Assembly: GCA_018242725.1 (NCBI GenBank)
Contig: JAFEBI010000001.1
Span: 253,008-317,007, forward strand
Direction: 5' to 3'
Source: Nitrospira sp.
GTDB taxonomy: Bacteria; Nitrospirota; Nitrospiria; Nitrospirales; Nitrospiraceae
DNA length: 64,000 nt
Below, piece after piece: positions 52,899-63,008 of the stretch. Numbering within the stretch: position 1 is the stretch's first letter; every line of letters begins with the position of its first letter. The notes beneath the pieces are model-generated. The model saw only the letters and a program-made list of their open reading frames with translations, had not been told where the DNA came from and ran no database searches. The translations under genes were made by a program, and so were the position numbers.

Positions 52899-54176
52899 CT
52901 AGTGATTGAGTCGAGCCTCTTTGATGATTTTCTCCCCTTTGATTTGCTCCAAGAAGAGATCGGGCGGGACCGGAGGGGGAAGGATCTGTACCTCTTGCCA
53001 GCCTTCGTTTATGGCTCCTTTATGGCCCTTCATCTCATTCACCCACTGATCGATGCTCTCCTGAGTCGTGCCCTCGCTGAAAGTAACCCAGAAGAGAAAC
53101 GGCTGTGCCTGCGTGCCCTGACGGTTATCGGCGACCGGCGAGCGTTGGTGTTTTCTGGCCATATCAATCTCACGCGCCACCACACGTTCCGGACTCTGTT
53201 CAACGGCTTTCGCAACATGCGCAATCGCCATTTGCAACTTGGCGGTCACGGTTCGATTGTGCTCCTCCAAACCAGCTATTTGCTTGGACAAACGATCGTT
53301 GTCTGCGGCGAGGCCATGAATCGCTGTTTCAAACTGCTCTTGATCCACTCCCCCCCTACCGACAGGGATCTGGACTGAGCGATCGATTTCAGACTCCGAA
53401 CCTTCCTGTCTCTTTTCCATCTCTTCCTTTACCATCACGACGCTGGAGGCCACGGATTCTTGCGTAGACGAAAGTCTGGCCATGGTTTGGTGGAGCAACG
53501 TCATTCCCTTCTCTTGAGACTGGAGCGCCTCTCCAACCTTCGTTTGCATCGCTCTCAGTTCACCGAGTTGTTTGCTCAGCTGTCCTATTTCGGCAACGGA
53601 GGCCGTACGAAGGGCCTCTGTCCGCACCGTCGACGTCACGGTGTGTTCCGGAGCGATCCAGATCATGACACGATCAGCCGCCAACCCGACGACGGCAACC
53701 GCCAAGAGTGCCTGCGTGAAAACCACCGCTCGAACTCCATACGCCATCGTGGACTCCGGACGCCTGACCATCCATCTGTCCGCAACGTTGGCGAGGATGG
53801 TCCAAGCTCGATTCCAGAAACTTGGGGCTGGGATGAAGACTGCACTGAGCGACCCACCCTGCACCGTATTCTGAACGCAGAGTTCGACCGTATCAGCTGA
53901 GAGCTGAACCCGAGTCGTTCGAAACCCAGATTCGGGAGCGACCAGCCCCCCCAACAATTGTCCGTCTTCGGTGCGAAGCTGTACCGTCTCAACATGATCG
54001 ACACCGTGCACATGCAGTGTCGCCTCAATCTCCGCTCCTTTCAATTCACCCACCCGCCGCTCATTGACATAGACCTGTATAGGATCCGACGGGCCACGAA
54101 CTGAGCGGCTCGGTCGTTCACTCATCGAGTCAAGCAGTTGCGATCGATAGAGTTCCAGATCCTCTTCCTGAACCAT
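52899..54176 (-). CDS. Membrane coiled-coil protein, putative regulator
   Basis: The 425-aa protein begins with a GGAGGAGG site. It has a soluble N-terminal domain (1-130; QVYVNERRVGELKGAEIEA and LSADTVELCVQNTVQGGS), one transmembrane helix (about 148-170, YGVRAVVFTQALLAVAVVGL), then a long coiled coil (about 190-335 with heptads through LHQTMARLSS and DNDRLSKQIAGLEEHNRTV) and a short C-terminal domain (QPFLFWVTFSEGTTQESIDQW). It is not recognised. It begins 78 bases after the sigma-like gene, so the pair looks like regulator plus membrane partner. The coiled coil would project into the periplasm. Confidence 0.75.
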   Translation of the reverse strand: MVQEEDLELYRSQLLDSMSERPSRSVRGPSDPIQVYVNERRVGELKGAEIEATLHVHGVDHVETVQLRTEDGQLLGGLVAPESGFRTTRVQLSADTVELCVQNTVQGGSLSAVFIPAPSFWNRAWTILANVADRWMVRRPESTMAYGVRAVVFTQALLAVAVVGLAADRVMIWIAPEHTVTSTVRTEALRTASVAEIGQLSKQLGELRAMQTKVGEALQSQEKGMTLLHQTMARLSSTQESVASSVVMVKEEMEKRQEGSESEIDRSVQIPVGRGGVDQEQFETAIHGLAADNDRLSKQIAGLEEHNRTVTAKLQMAIAHVAKAVEQSPERVVAREIDMARKHQRSPVADNRQGTQAQPFLFWVTFSEGTTQESIDQWVNEMKGHKGAINEGWQEVQILPPPVPPDLFLEQIKGEKIIKEARLNH

Positions 54177-54254
54177 ATATCCTCCTCCGCTCCTATTATC
54201 TATTTGCCTTACTCACAAGCACACGACAACCGCGGGACAGCAGGTGCTCATCAT

Positions 54255-55118
54255 TCACGGCCTCACCTGCAACTCCAAACGCGGCTTTTCAACAGATGAC
54301 TCGCTGGATCCCAATCCCCAGGCCGCCTGCATACAATCCAAACAGAGCGCCAAATGCCAAATCCGATAATCGCACCCGTATCCTTGAGAAAACATCTCGC
54401 CCCATTGAGATCGTGATAAGCAGGGATAGTGATCCGGTTCGCTTTTTCGATAATGCCCCTGTGCCACGCGGATCAGCCGTTCGGCCTCGGTATTGAACCG
54501 TTGCCGATGGCGCTGCCGCTGGTTCTCCAGCTCCGCCAGCTCTGTCTTCGTCAAGCCCATCTCGTCTATCGTGCGCTGCCAGCCGCTCTCACGCCATCGA
54601 CGAAAATTCTTATAGATGCGTTGGCTCTCCAGTCCATTGAGCCCGGTCACGGCGATCACATCCCCTGCACCCCACCCATAGGAGTGATGATACAACGCAA
54701 TCAAGGCGTCTCGGCTCACCACCGCCCGCGCGACTAACCCATCGAGAAACCGTCCAAGCGGCTTCAGCAGATCCGGGTGATAGCAAAACGGTTCCGGTTT
54801 ACTATGCTGCTTCGCGACCAACGAATCGAACAGGAATAACGGCCGGCAAGGGACTTCCGTTCGTCCACAGACGAGAAAACGTTCCAAATATTCAGCTCCC
54901 CAACGGAGCGCAAATTTTTCATGTTCGATGTCATCGTTCCACTGACCGGTTTCTCGCAAGAATCGCTTTGTATAACCAGCCGCCCGATCCAACAGAAGCG
55001 GCAACGCCTGCGCCACAACCTGATCGAACTCATCCGATGTCGAAACCACCTCTTCCAGTCGGCTTACCGTTGAAGTCCGATCAGCAATGATGTGGCTCGT
55101 CCTGAGCGTATTTTGCAT
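54255..55118 (-). CDS. Uncharacterised protein with sigma-factor-like segment
   Basis: The 287-aa soluble protein contains, at about 155-205, a segment D-A-L-I-A-L-Y-H-H-S-Y-G-W-G-A-G-D-V-I-A-V-T-G-L followed by S-Q-R-I-Y-K-N-F-R-R-W-R. This has the layout of sigma region 4 (helix, helix-turn-helix, basic recognition helix). The N-terminal half (LLLDRAAGYTKRFLRETG and DIEHEKFALRWG) could play a region-2-like role but lacks a clear RNA-polymerase motif. Near the end C-L-D-C is a possible metal or disulfide site. It could be a divergent sigma factor or a helix-turn-helix regulator; the gene downstream is a membrane coiled-coil protein. Confidence 0.65.
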   Translation of the reverse strand: MQNTLRTSHIIADRTSTVSRLEEVVSTSDEFDQVVAQALPLLLDRAAGYTKRFLRETGQWNDDIEHEKFALRWGAEYLERFLVCGRTEVPCRPLFLFDSLVAKQHSKPEPFCYHPDLLKPLGRFLDGLVARAVVSRDALIALYHHSYGWGAGDVIAVTGLNGLESQRIYKNFRRWRESGWQRTIDEMGLTKTELAELENQRQRHRQRFNTEAERLIRVAQGHYRKSEPDHYPCLSRSQWGEMFSQGYGCDYRIWHLALCLDCMQAAWGLGSSESSVEKPRLELQVRP

Positions 55119-55712
55119 CGTCGCTATGCCTATTTTGCCTGCATTGATACACGGAGAGCATTGGACAAATTATGTGCTCTGAGCGTTGGTTTTGTCCGTT
55201 GTCCCAACATCCTCATTCTGGTACAAAGCCATCGTTTGCTATTCTTCTGGTCGAGTGTTTCCAACCATACGGTAATTCATCCGTTCAGTTTTCTGCAATC
55301 CCTCCCCTCTTTCGAATCAGAAGAAGTGCTTCGGAATCCGACTGACCAATCATTCCACTACTCCCACGCTTGAACCGGAGACACTGGTCCCTGACGTGGT
55401 TTGTTTAAAAAGTAGCTGGGAGTGAGTACCGGTACTCACCCGAATTAATCTTGAACCAGTACCGTCAACGAAGACGGAGATGAGGAGCCTGAGCGACTGT
55501 GAAAAGGAGTTCCCCTTAAGGGACGGCATGAGGCTCATCGCGTACGCCGAATAACTGTCTCGGCAACTCAAATCGCTGCCTGTCGAGAGCAAAAGCGAAG
55601 AGTTCCTTCGATCGCAGGTCCTGAAGTACGCACTTTTCCTTCAACCACACCTACGAAATGAATCTCATGATCCTGGAATCGTCGCTATCGTGGTTTCGTC
55701 ATGCTGTTGGCA
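55119..55712. other. Intergenic stretch with a perfect palindrome
   Basis: No gene is supported. The block is AT-richer at its left end. The only marked structure is the 18-bp palindrome listed separately. The region should contain the promoter of the sigma-like gene. Confidence 0.4.
55422..55439. promoter_or_regulatory. Perfect 18-bp palindrome
   Basis: GTGAGTACCGGTACTCAC is its own reverse complement over 18 bases with no spacer, in an otherwise gene-free region about 300 bases upstream of the sigma-like gene start. Such sites often bind a dimeric regulator; which one is unknown. Confidence 0.5.
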
Positions 55713-57203
55713 TCAAAATTGACCCAATGCCTCACGGACCGGACCGACCAGACATTTCGCGACTGCTGCATTGCTCTGTGGAGAGTAGTGTGTCACCAAG
55801 TACCGATCAGCGGGGTCGAGCTGAGCTACGCAGGGGCTGGGATCGAGGTACGGAAGACCGGCCGCTTGCAATACTTGCTTGGCAAGAGGCGTGGTCTCGC
55901 TCTTGTCTCCCCATTCTCCACGACTCGGGAGATAGACCATGAGCGGGATCGATCCGGCCTGGGTGGCAGACCGAACAAACTCCGTGAGAATCCTGGCATT
56001 GACCAACAGCCGCATCTCTTCTGAAGAATCGGAATGCTCGGCTGTCCACTGGGGAAACATGGAGACGACCAGACGAACCAGATAGGAACGATCAAAGAAC
56101 CGATGCTGCCACTCACTTGAACTGTAGCTTTCATCATACATCATGAAGGGAAGCCGAGACATCGCTTTCCGGTTGAAGATCTCGTCTGGCGAAAGAGGGG
56201 GGAAATTCTTGAGAACAAGCTGATCGTCTCGGAGAACAAAGCGTGGTTTCGAAAACGGCATTTTCCAGTCCGGTACGGCTAAAAACGGATAGACCCACGT
56301 CGTACGCCAGACATCATGGGAGATAAAACTGAATATCACGACCTTCGGGTTCCACGGGCGGACGTCCTCCTCATACCGCAGATAGGTCTGACCTACGCTA
56401 TAGCCCCCTACCCCAAAGTTCAAGACTTGAAACTCCGGACCTAACATTTTTTCTAGAAGATATCCCCATGAATCCTCATAACGCACCTCCTCTCCGAAGG
56501 TAAAGCTATCGCCGACCAGGGCAATCCTCGTCTTCTCAGTTTCTCCGGCGAACGACACGCCTTGATGTGGGGCTCGGATTCCCTCGGCGCTGGAATAGTT
56601 CAGCCCGTTGAGGCTCCGCTTATTCCGACCGACTGTCCACCCCATCACGTCATCATACTCAAGATACGTGAGGTCACCGGAAAGTTGTCTGAGCATCGTC
56701 CGATAATCAGCTGAAACCGCCTCCCAGCTTTTCGGTCTCAGGACCGTTTTCCCAAATACCTCCCCCTCACTGGAGCTGTGTACACCGAGCCGCACAGCGA
56801 CCTCTCCCACAAATAGGCCTACGATGACCGTCGTAAGATTGAGTCCCACGACTAACCAGAAGTGGCGCGTGGAGGACCGGCGGGCGACCACATATTGAAG
56901 CACGATGAGAACCCCGGTGACGACACACAAAGGAATCGCGACGACCAACACCTTACCCGCGATGCTGGAGAGAAATACGGCAAACGGTCTTGCACCCTTC
57001 ATATAGATCGCGATCGTTAAGACAGTGAGAGACAACTCCAAGATAAACAGCGAGGCAAGAAGACGCATCTCCTGCTTCTGCGAAGGCACGCGAGGAGAGA
57101 TTGTCGCGTCAGATTGAGTATCCGTACATACGACGCTGAGGTCGCCCTCACGAGATGCTATGGTCTTCTCGGTGCCTAACCTATCGTCTGCTGGCTTACT
57201 CAT
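55713..57203 (-). CDS. Membrane-anchored SGNH-hydrolase-like protein
   Basis: I prefer ATG 57203 (496 aa), although its ribosome site is weak. After a polar N-terminus there are three transmembrane segments (about 48-68, 84-106, 115-137). A periplasmic domain starts with the SGNH block I motif G231-D-S-F-T-F-G, whose Ser233 would be the nucleophile. Block II (G-V-G-G-Y-S-V-G near 269) and a terminal D-x-x-H-like element (VTHYSPQSN near the end) are also visible. The family removes or transfers acyl groups on polysaccharides. There is no companion acyltransferase in view, so its substrate is unknown. Confidence 0.8.
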   Translation of the reverse strand: MSKPADDRLGTEKTIASREGDLSVVCTDTQSDATISPRVPSQKQEMRLLASLFILELSLTVLTIAIYMKGARPFAVFLSSIAGKVLVVAIPLCVVTGVLIVLQYVVARRSSTRHFWLVVGLNLTTVIVGLFVGEVAVRLGVHSSSEGEVFGKTVLRPKSWEAVSADYRTMLRQLSGDLTYLEYDDVMGWTVGRNKRSLNGLNYSSAEGIRAPHQGVSFAGETEKTRIALVGDSFTFGEEVRYEDSWGYLLEKMLGPEFQVLNFGVGGYSVGQTYLRYEEDVRPWNPKVVIFSFISHDVWRTTWVYPFLAVPDWKMPFSKPRFVLRDDQLVLKNFPPLSPDEIFNRKAMSRLPFMMYDESYSSSEWQHRFFDRSYLVRLVVSMFPQWTAEHSDSSEEMRLLVNARILTEFVRSATQAGSIPLMVYLPSRGEWGDKSETTPLAKQVLQAAGLPYLDPSPCVAQLDPADRYLVTHYSPQSNAAVAKCLVGPVREALGQF

Positions 57204-57326
57204 GTGTTCTTTCCGTCCTGTCATGAAATAAAAGATCGTCCCACGTTGCAGTGGCTGATTCTCACCGGCGCCTTCACAGACGTGGGACTCCACTTATTAC
57301 AACGCGTGATGAGCTGCGAATAATGA

Positions 57327-57608
57327 CTACGCTTGGGGAGGAGGATGAAAGACGGAGTTGGGCAAGACCGGAAGATGAGTGACCGGCACGAATTCCTCGT
57401 GGAGATAAAGAAGGCTTAATGCCTTTAGCTCGGGTACTATTACAGAAATCGAGAAGCCTTCAGAGAGAGAGGCCTTTAACACATCGGTTGTTACGTCCTG
57501 CCCGACAATCGTGAACGGTGATCCGAGCACCTGGACGACCACACAGACACAGAATACCAGCACCAAGAAAACCAAACTCCTGTTTTGGGACGTGAGCGGA
57601 AGAGCCAT
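57327..57608 (-). CDS. Small exported or membrane protein, unknown
   Basis: The likely start is ATG 57608 (93 aa, weak GGAA box). The frame extends upstream but would overlap the ATPase gene. An N-terminal hydrophobic stretch (about 14-33, SLVFLVLVFCVCVVVQVL) acts as signal or anchor, followed by a polar domain (TIVGQDVTTDVLKASLSEGF) and a Pro-rich end. The family is not recognised. It starts 93 bases after the stop of the P-type ATPase gene on the same strand. Confidence 0.55.
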   Translation of the reverse strand: MALPLTSQNRSLVFLVLVFCVCVVVQVLGSPFTIVGQDVTTDVLKASLSEGFSISVIVPELKALSLLYLHEEFVPVTHLPVLPNSVFHPPPQA

Positions 57609-57700
57609 GACGTTTTTCCGAATCACATATGTAGTGTACCCTCCTCTATAATTTTCTGACAACTGGATCTCGATCAATCTTGATCCCCATTCTTTAATCT

Positions 57701-60502
57701 TCATCCTTTTCGTCGTCTCAGCCACTTGACCCCTTCAACGACGACCAATGGGAGCAGCCCCATGGCCACCATCAGCTCCCAATCTTCAATCGGCAGAGGC
57801 GCGACTTTGAAGATAGGCTCCAGGATCGGAATAGTCAGAATGCCGACTTGCAGAGCCAAGGATGCCGCCAACGCCCAGATGAGTGCACGGTTGGTTGTCA
57901 CCCCTACATGGAATAACGACCAACGATCGCTCCGGCAATTGAAGGCATGCACTAATTGAGCAACGACCATCACGGTAAACGTGACCGTTCGAGCCTGGTC
58001 AATCGGCTGTTGCCAGATAAACAAACTCAATGAAAACGTGCTCAGAGCGATGACCGCCAGCAATAAGCCTTCTCCGGCGATAGCCCACAGCCTGCCACCG
58101 TCGAGTAGCCGAGCCTCGGTCTGTCGCGGCGGCTGCTGCATCAGATCCGGGGCTTTCGGATCGACGGCCAAGGCAAGGGCCGGGAAACCGTCCGTCACGA
58201 GATTCATCCACAAAATGTGAATCGGCAGGAGCGGAAGCGGCAGGCCGAACAGAGTCGCAAACAGCATGACGAGCACCTCGCTCATGTTGCACGACAAAAG
58301 AAAATGCACCGTCTTCCTGATATTGTCGAAAATACCCCGCCCCTCCTCGACTGCGGCCGCGATCGAGGCAAAATTGTCGTCCGTCACGACCATGTCCGAG
58401 GCTTCTTTGGTCACATCGGTGCCGGCAAGACCCATCGCCACACCGATATCCGAGGCCTTAATCGCCGGCGCGTCGTTGACCCCATCACCGGTCATAGCGA
58501 CAATCGCCCCGGTCCGCTTCCAGGCCTGGACAACCCGAAGCTTGTGCTCGGCAGACACCCGGGCATACACCGTCACGCGTTCGACCTGCTGCGTCAGTTG
58601 TTCGTCGGTGAGCGCATCAAGCTCAGCACCGGATAAGGCCATATCGCCATTGCGCTGCAAGCCCAGCTCGCAAGCGATCGCGACCGCAGTCTCCTTGTGA
58701 TCACCAGTGATCATGGCGGTTTTGATGCCGGCTTGACGGCAGAGCCGCACCGCTTCTGCCGCTTCAGGCCGCAAGGGATCTTTCATCGCGAGGAGGCCGA
58801 GAAAAATCAGATCGCGCTCAACTTCGTCATCCGAAGTCACCTGTTGGCCGAGCGGCCTATAGGCGACGCCCAAGACCCGGAGAGCTTGCTGAGCCAACGA
58901 AGCATTGGCGTCACTGATCTGTCGACGACGTTCTTCGTCAAGTGCATCAGTCCGTCCTTCTGTCGTGATCTGTGCGGCACAGCGCGTTAGTAAAACATCG
59001 GGTGCTCCTTTACTGTACGCCTTGCACCCTTGCTCCGTTCGGCGGACGATCGTCATCATCTTCCGCTCGGCATCAAACGGAATTTCCCTTTCCAGTGGCG
59101 CGTGGCCCTCCAATTCCGCCTTCGTGAGACCGGCCTTCGCGGCCGCCACGAGTAACGCCCCTTCGGTCGGGTCGCCGATGATCCGCCAGGTCCCGTCCTC
59201 TTGTTGCAATGTCGCGCCGTTGCACAGCACGGCGGCGCTCAGAAGATCGCGCAGGCCGGGAGCAAGCGCAACGTGCCGAAGACGAAGCGTTGAGTGTTCT
59301 GGAGATGGGCGTCCTGGTCGGTCCGACAACCCGGCACTCAGCATATTCGCCTCGGTATTGCCTCCTCCGATTTCACCTACCGGCTCGTACCCCTCACCGG
59401 TGACCTCGAAGGTTTCGTTGCCGACAACCAACTTCGTCACCGTCATTTCATTTTTCGTCAACGTACCGGTCTTGTCGGTGCAGATCACGGTGGCAGACCC
59501 GAGTGTCTCGACGGCGGGAAGTTTACGAATCAGCGCATGTCGCTTGGCCATCCGCGTGACACCCAACGCCAAGGTGATCGTCACGACCGCAGGAAGGCCC
59601 TCAGGCACAGCCGCGACCGCCAGGCTGACCGAAATAAGAAACATCTCTTCCAACGGTTCCCCCCGGAGAAAGCCGAGCACAAATACGATTGCGACAACGC
59701 CGAGCGCAAGCCACAGGAGTGTCGAACCGAATTGTTCCAATCGGCGCTGCAGCGGAGTTTCGCCATGCTCCGCCTCGGTAGCCTTCTGAATCAGATCGGC
59801 GATCCGACCAAGTTCCGTGCCCACGCCGGTTGCCACCACCAGCCCATGGGCCTTACCGGAGACAGCCACGGTTCCCATGAAAACCATATTTCGCTGATCG
59901 GCCAACGGGACTTCGGTTGCCTCAAGCCGCTCTGCCTGTTTCTGCACCGGTGTCGATTCGCCGGTGAGGGAAGCTTCTTGGGCTTGAAAATTCGTCGTGT
60001 AGATCAAACGCACATCGGCTGGAATCCGGTCTCCGGCTTCAAGGGCAACCAGGTCTCCCCTGACCAGCTCGCGCGCCGGAATGGACTGCAGCACCCCGTC
60101 ACGGATGACACGGGCCATGGACACCGACATCTTGCGCAGGGCTGCCAGCGATCGCTCAGCTCGGAATTCCTGCACAAACCCGAGCACCCCATTGAAAAAC
60201 ACGATGGCGAGAATCGCCGCTGCATCGATCCAGTCTTCTAATAACCCAGAGACAATGGCTGCCCCGATCAGCACCCAGACGATGAGACTCGTGAATTGCG
60301 AGAGAAAAAGTTTCAGCAATGAAGAAGGCGGAGCTTCGGGCAATTCGTTGGGACCTTCCTGCGCCCGCCGGCGCGCCACGTCATCGACAGGCAGGCCGCT
60401 ATTGAGGTCCGTCTGGAGTTCATTCGCCAGGGCTTCTGTGGACTCGGTATACCAAGCTTCCGTTCTCGTTTTCTCACTTGGTGTCTGCGATGCCTTTTCC
60501 AT
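57701..60502 (-). CDS. P-type cation ATPase, Ca2+-pump (type II) class
   Basis: From ATG 60502 the protein has 933 aa, the length of type II P-ATPases. Visible motifs are T-G-E-S (actuator), P-E-G-L-P-A-V in helix M4 (cation site), D343-K-T-G-T-L-T (phosphorylated aspartate), a nucleotide domain with K-G-A-P-D, and G-D-G-V-N-D-A-P-A (hinge). The M4 PEGLP and M6 N-x-x-x-D ([18 protein letters not shown]) patterns are those of Ca2+ or Mn2+ pumps rather than of KdpB or heavy-metal types. It would move cations out of the cytoplasm at ATP cost. A GTG in frame nine bases earlier lies too close to the AAAGGA box. Confidence 0.93.
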   Translation of the reverse strand: MEKASQTPSEKTRTEAWYTESTEALANELQTDLNSGLPVDDVARRRAQEGPNELPEAPPSSLLKLFLSQFTSLIVWVLIGAAIVSGLLEDWIDAAAILAIVFFNGVLGFVQEFRAERSLAALRKMSVSMARVIRDGVLQSIPARELVRGDLVALEAGDRIPADVRLIYTTNFQAQEASLTGESTPVQKQAERLEATEVPLADQRNMVFMGTVAVSGKAHGLVVATGVGTELGRIADLIQKATEAEHGETPLQRRLEQFGSTLLWLALGVVAIVFVLGFLRGEPLEEMFLISVSLAVAAVPEGLPAVVTITLALGVTRMAKRHALIRKLPAVETLGSATVICTDKTGTLTKNEMTVTKLVVGNETFEVTGEGYEPVGEIGGGNTEANMLSAGLSDRPGRPSPEHSTLRLRHVALAPGLRDLLSAAVLCNGATLQQEDGTWRIIGDPTEGALLVAAAKAGLTKAELEGHAPLEREIPFDAERKMMTIVRRTEQGCKAYSKGAPDVLLTRCAAQITTEGRTDALDEERRRQISDANASLAQQALRVLGVAYRPLGQQVTSDDEVERDLIFLGLLAMKDPLRPEAAEAVRLCRQAGIKTAMITGDHKETAVAIACELGLQRNGDMALSGAELDALTDEQLTQQVERVTVYARVSAEHKLRVVQAWKRTGAIVAMTGDGVNDAPAIKASDIGVAMGLAGTDVTKEASDMVVTDDNFASIAAAVEEGRGIFDNIRKTVHFLLSCNMSEVLVMLFATLFGLPLPLLPIHILWMNLVTDGFPALALAVDPKAPDLMQQPPRQTEARLLDGGRLWAIAGEGLLLAVIALSTFSLSLFIWQQPIDQARTVTFTVMVVAQLVHAFNCRSDRWSLFHVGVTTNRALIWALAASLALQVGILTIPILEPIFKVAPLPIEDWELMVAMGLLPLVVVEGVKWLRRRKG

Positions 60503-60900
60503 ACGTCTCACATTCCTTTCGTAGGACAGTCCTCAGCAGGGTGCATGCCAAGTGGAGCGCTAACCATGGCGCATTTTTAGGCTGGTCATTGTGGCGTAAT
60601 GCCACGAGAGCAGAGAAACATGGTGGCTAACCGCAACAGGAAGAAAGTAAGGGGGAAAAACGGCCCGTGGACTTTTGTTACCCATTGAAGAGTAGCGATA
60701 GCCCTGCGCCATTGTCGATACTCATCGACAAACTATCCGGCTCGATGAGGGCTGTCGCGGTGACAGTAAAGACGAACCCTGGAATGATCATGATTATTGC
60801 TTCGGGTAGAGCCTGCGCAGAAGGACACACCTCACAGTCGGGAACAGACTACCCGGCAAGGCGTGAAGCTCCGATCACAATGAGGCGTGCGGCTGGGTGC
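60503..60900. other. Intergenic stretch, nothing recognised
   Basis: The open frame on the plus strand from 60667 runs antisense through the next gene and has no ribosome site. No other feature is seen in these 398 bases. Confidence 0.4.
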
Positions 60901-61194
60901 CTACCATTGATCTCGAAAAAAGAGGAAGTATCCGATTGCGACCGCAATCGCTTGGAGCAGGATAAACCAGCGCAGGAGCCCCCAATGGGTTCCTGCTCTG
61001 CTCTCCACCTGTCTCATACTCGCCATCATCGACGGCTGAGAGAGGATGAACGACGCCACCACTTCCCGAGCATCTTCTCGGTTGAGGTTTCGCTCAAGCT
61101 GAACTTGTTCGATCGCTTTATTGCGGTCGCCCTGCAACAGCGCTTCCAGAGCCTTCTTGGGAAGATCGACTTCCCATTGAATTTCGTTCGCCAT
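60901..61194 (-). CDS. Small membrane protein with L7/L12-like helical domain
   Basis: I take ATG 61194 (97 aa, MANEIQWEVDL), although neither it nor the upstream starts (61236, 61245) has a good ribosome box. Residues 10-50 read like a ribosomal L7/L12-type helical motif: K-K-A-L-E-A-L-L-Q-G-D-R-N-K-A-I-E-Q-V, then L-N-R-E-D-A-R-E-V-V. A C-terminal membrane helix follows (about 72-92, LLRWFILLQAIAVAIGYFLFF). The motif occurs in several small bacterial proteins where its role is undefined. It is transcribed divergently from the aldehyde dehydrogenase gene. Confidence 0.65.
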   Translation of the reverse strand: MANEIQWEVDLPKKALEALLQGDRNKAIEQVQLERNLNREDAREVVASFILSQPSMMASMRQVESRAGTHWGLLRWFILLQAIAVAIGYFLFFRDQW

Positions 61195-61374
61195 AGTGGA
61201 GGGAGTGTACCAGAAAAGACTTCTTCCCGTCTCCATGATTTCCACCCGATATTCGGTGAGTCTTCTGACTAACCTGCCTCTCGATTATCTCTTGGAGACA
61301 TCCTATATAATATGGTTGTGAACGACCCACCCCCCCCCGCACCCTCAAGGAGGGGATCGAAAAGGAGGACAATC

Positions 61375-62880
61375 ATGACTACCGTCACGGCACAGATCCC
61401 TTTACACGAACACGTTCAATCCTTTGTCCGCACACCTCGCAAGATGCTGATCGGCGGTCGATGGCGCGACGCTGCATCTGGAAAAACATTTGCCACCTAT
61501 AACCCCGCCACCGGCGACAGGCTTGCCCAAGTGGCCGAAGGCGATCGTGCCGATGTGGATCACGCCGTCACGGCAGCGAGAAAGGCTTTCGAGAGCGGTC
61601 CCTGGCGAAAGCTCACCGCCTCTGAACGTGGGCGGCTGATATGGAAACTGGCGGACTTACTTGAATCCCATGCCGAGGAATTCGCCCAACTCGAGTCGCT
61701 GGACAACGGAAAACCCGTCGGCGTGGCCCGAGTCGCGGATATCCCGCTGGCTATAGACCTGTTCCGATACATGGCCGGTTGGGCGACCAAGATCGAAGGG
61801 AACACGATTCCCATCTCAGTACCTTACACTCCCGGCGCTCAGTATCTGGCCTACACCCTCCGCGAACCAGTGGGAGTGGTGGCGCAGGTCATCCCCTGGA
61901 ATTTCCCGCTGCTTATGGCGGCTTGGAAACTAGGGCCGGCCCTGGCTGCTGGCTGCACCGTGGTCTTGAAACCGGCTGAACAGACGCCGCTGTCGGCTTT
62001 GCGATTGGGTGAACTGATCTATGAAGCAGGCTTCCCAGACGGCGTCGTCAACATCGTGCCGGGATTCGGCGAGACCGCCGGCGCAGCACTCGCGGCACAT
62101 CGGGATGTCGACAAAGTGGCCTTCACCGGCTCCACGGAGGTGGGGAAGCTCATTCTTGGCGCTGCGGCAGGAAATCTCAAGAAAGTGTCATTGGAGTTAG
62201 GAGGGAAATCACCGAACATCGTGTGCAAGGATGCCGACGTGGAATCCTGCATCCCGGGAGTGGCAAGCGCGATTTTTTTCAACCACGGCCAATGTTGCTG
62301 CGCGGGCTCCCGTTTGTTCATCGAAAAGGGCATCTTCGACGCAGTCGTCGAAGGAGTAGCGGCAGACGCAAAGAAGATCAAAGTCGGGCCGGGGATGGAT
62401 CCTACGACTCAAATGGGCCCTCTCGTTTCGGATGAACAACAGCGGCGCGTGCTCAGCTATCTGGAGTCTGGTTTTTCACAAGGAGCAAAGGCCGTGGTGG
62501 GCGGACGCAAACTCGGAGACAAGGGCTACTTTGTCGAGCCGACCGTTCTCGTCGATACCAAACAAGACATGAAGGTCATGCAGGAGGAGATCTTTGGGCC
62601 GGTCGTCTGCGCGATGCCATTCACGGATATTGAGGAGGTATTGCCCGCCGCGAACAACTCTATTTATGGATTAGCTGCAGCGGTGTGGACCCGCGACATC
62701 AGCAAGGCCCACCGTATCGCGGCGGAGCTACGGGCCGGCACGGTCTGGATCAACTGTTACAACATCCTCGACGCGGCCCTACCGTTCGGTGGCTACAAGC
62801 AATCGGGCTGGGGGCGGGAAATGGGCCATGACGCGCTGGAACTTTATACGGAGGTCAAGGCCGTCACCGTACGGCTGTGA
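61375..62880 (+). CDS. NAD(P)+-dependent aldehyde dehydrogenase
   Basis: ATG 61375 follows an AAGGAGG box; the frame is open earlier through a C-rich run. The 501-aa protein is a full class 1/2-type ALDH. The catalytic cysteine lies in G-Q-C-C-C-A-G-S-R (C307-C309, middle one C308), the general base E274 in L-E-L-G-G-K-S-P, and the cofactor turn in F-T-G-S-T-E-V-G. It oxidises aldehydes to acids with NAD+ or NADP+. It could act after the alcohol dehydrogenase at 42.3 kb, but they are not in one operon. It has no gene companions on its strand. Confidence 0.95.
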   Translation: MTTVTAQIPLHEHVQSFVRTPRKMLIGGRWRDAASGKTFATYNPATGDRLAQVAEGDRADVDHAVTAARKAFESGPWRKLTASERGRLIWKLADLLESHAEEFAQLESLDNGKPVGVARVADIPLAIDLFRYMAGWATKIEGNTIPISVPYTPGAQYLAYTLREPVGVVAQVIPWNFPLLMAAWKLGPALAAGCTVVLKPAEQTPLSALRLGELIYEAGFPDGVVNIVPGFGETAGAALAAHRDVDKVAFTGSTEVGKLILGAAAGNLKKVSLELGGKSPNIVCKDADVESCIPGVASAIFFNHGQCCCAGSRLFIEKGIFDAVVEGVAADAKKIKVGPGMDPTTQMGPLVSDEQQRRVLSYLESGFSQGAKAVVGGRKLGDKGYFVEPTVLVDTKQDMKVMQEEIFGPVVCAMPFTDIEEVLPAANNSIYGLAAAVWTRDISKAHRIAAELRAGTVWINCYNILDAALPFGGYKQSGWGREMGHDALELYTEVKAVTVRL

Positions 62881-63008
62881 AGAACGGTGGCCTTAGCAAT
62901 GAACGTTTCTGGAGCGTACGATCATCGAACTGCAGACTTGTACGCATCAGTTCTCCTGATTCGTGACGGATGATGAGACTCGCGCAAAGACATCCTGAGT
63001 CGCTGTAG

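Noticed and set aside
60667-61272. 201-codon plus-strand frame
   Set aside because: It runs antisense over the small membrane protein gene, with no ribosome site or domain.
61328-61339. Run of C residues before the ALDH gene as a phase-variation tract
   Set aside because: It lies upstream of the well-placed ATG with its own ribosome site, so slippage would not change the reading frame of the enzyme.
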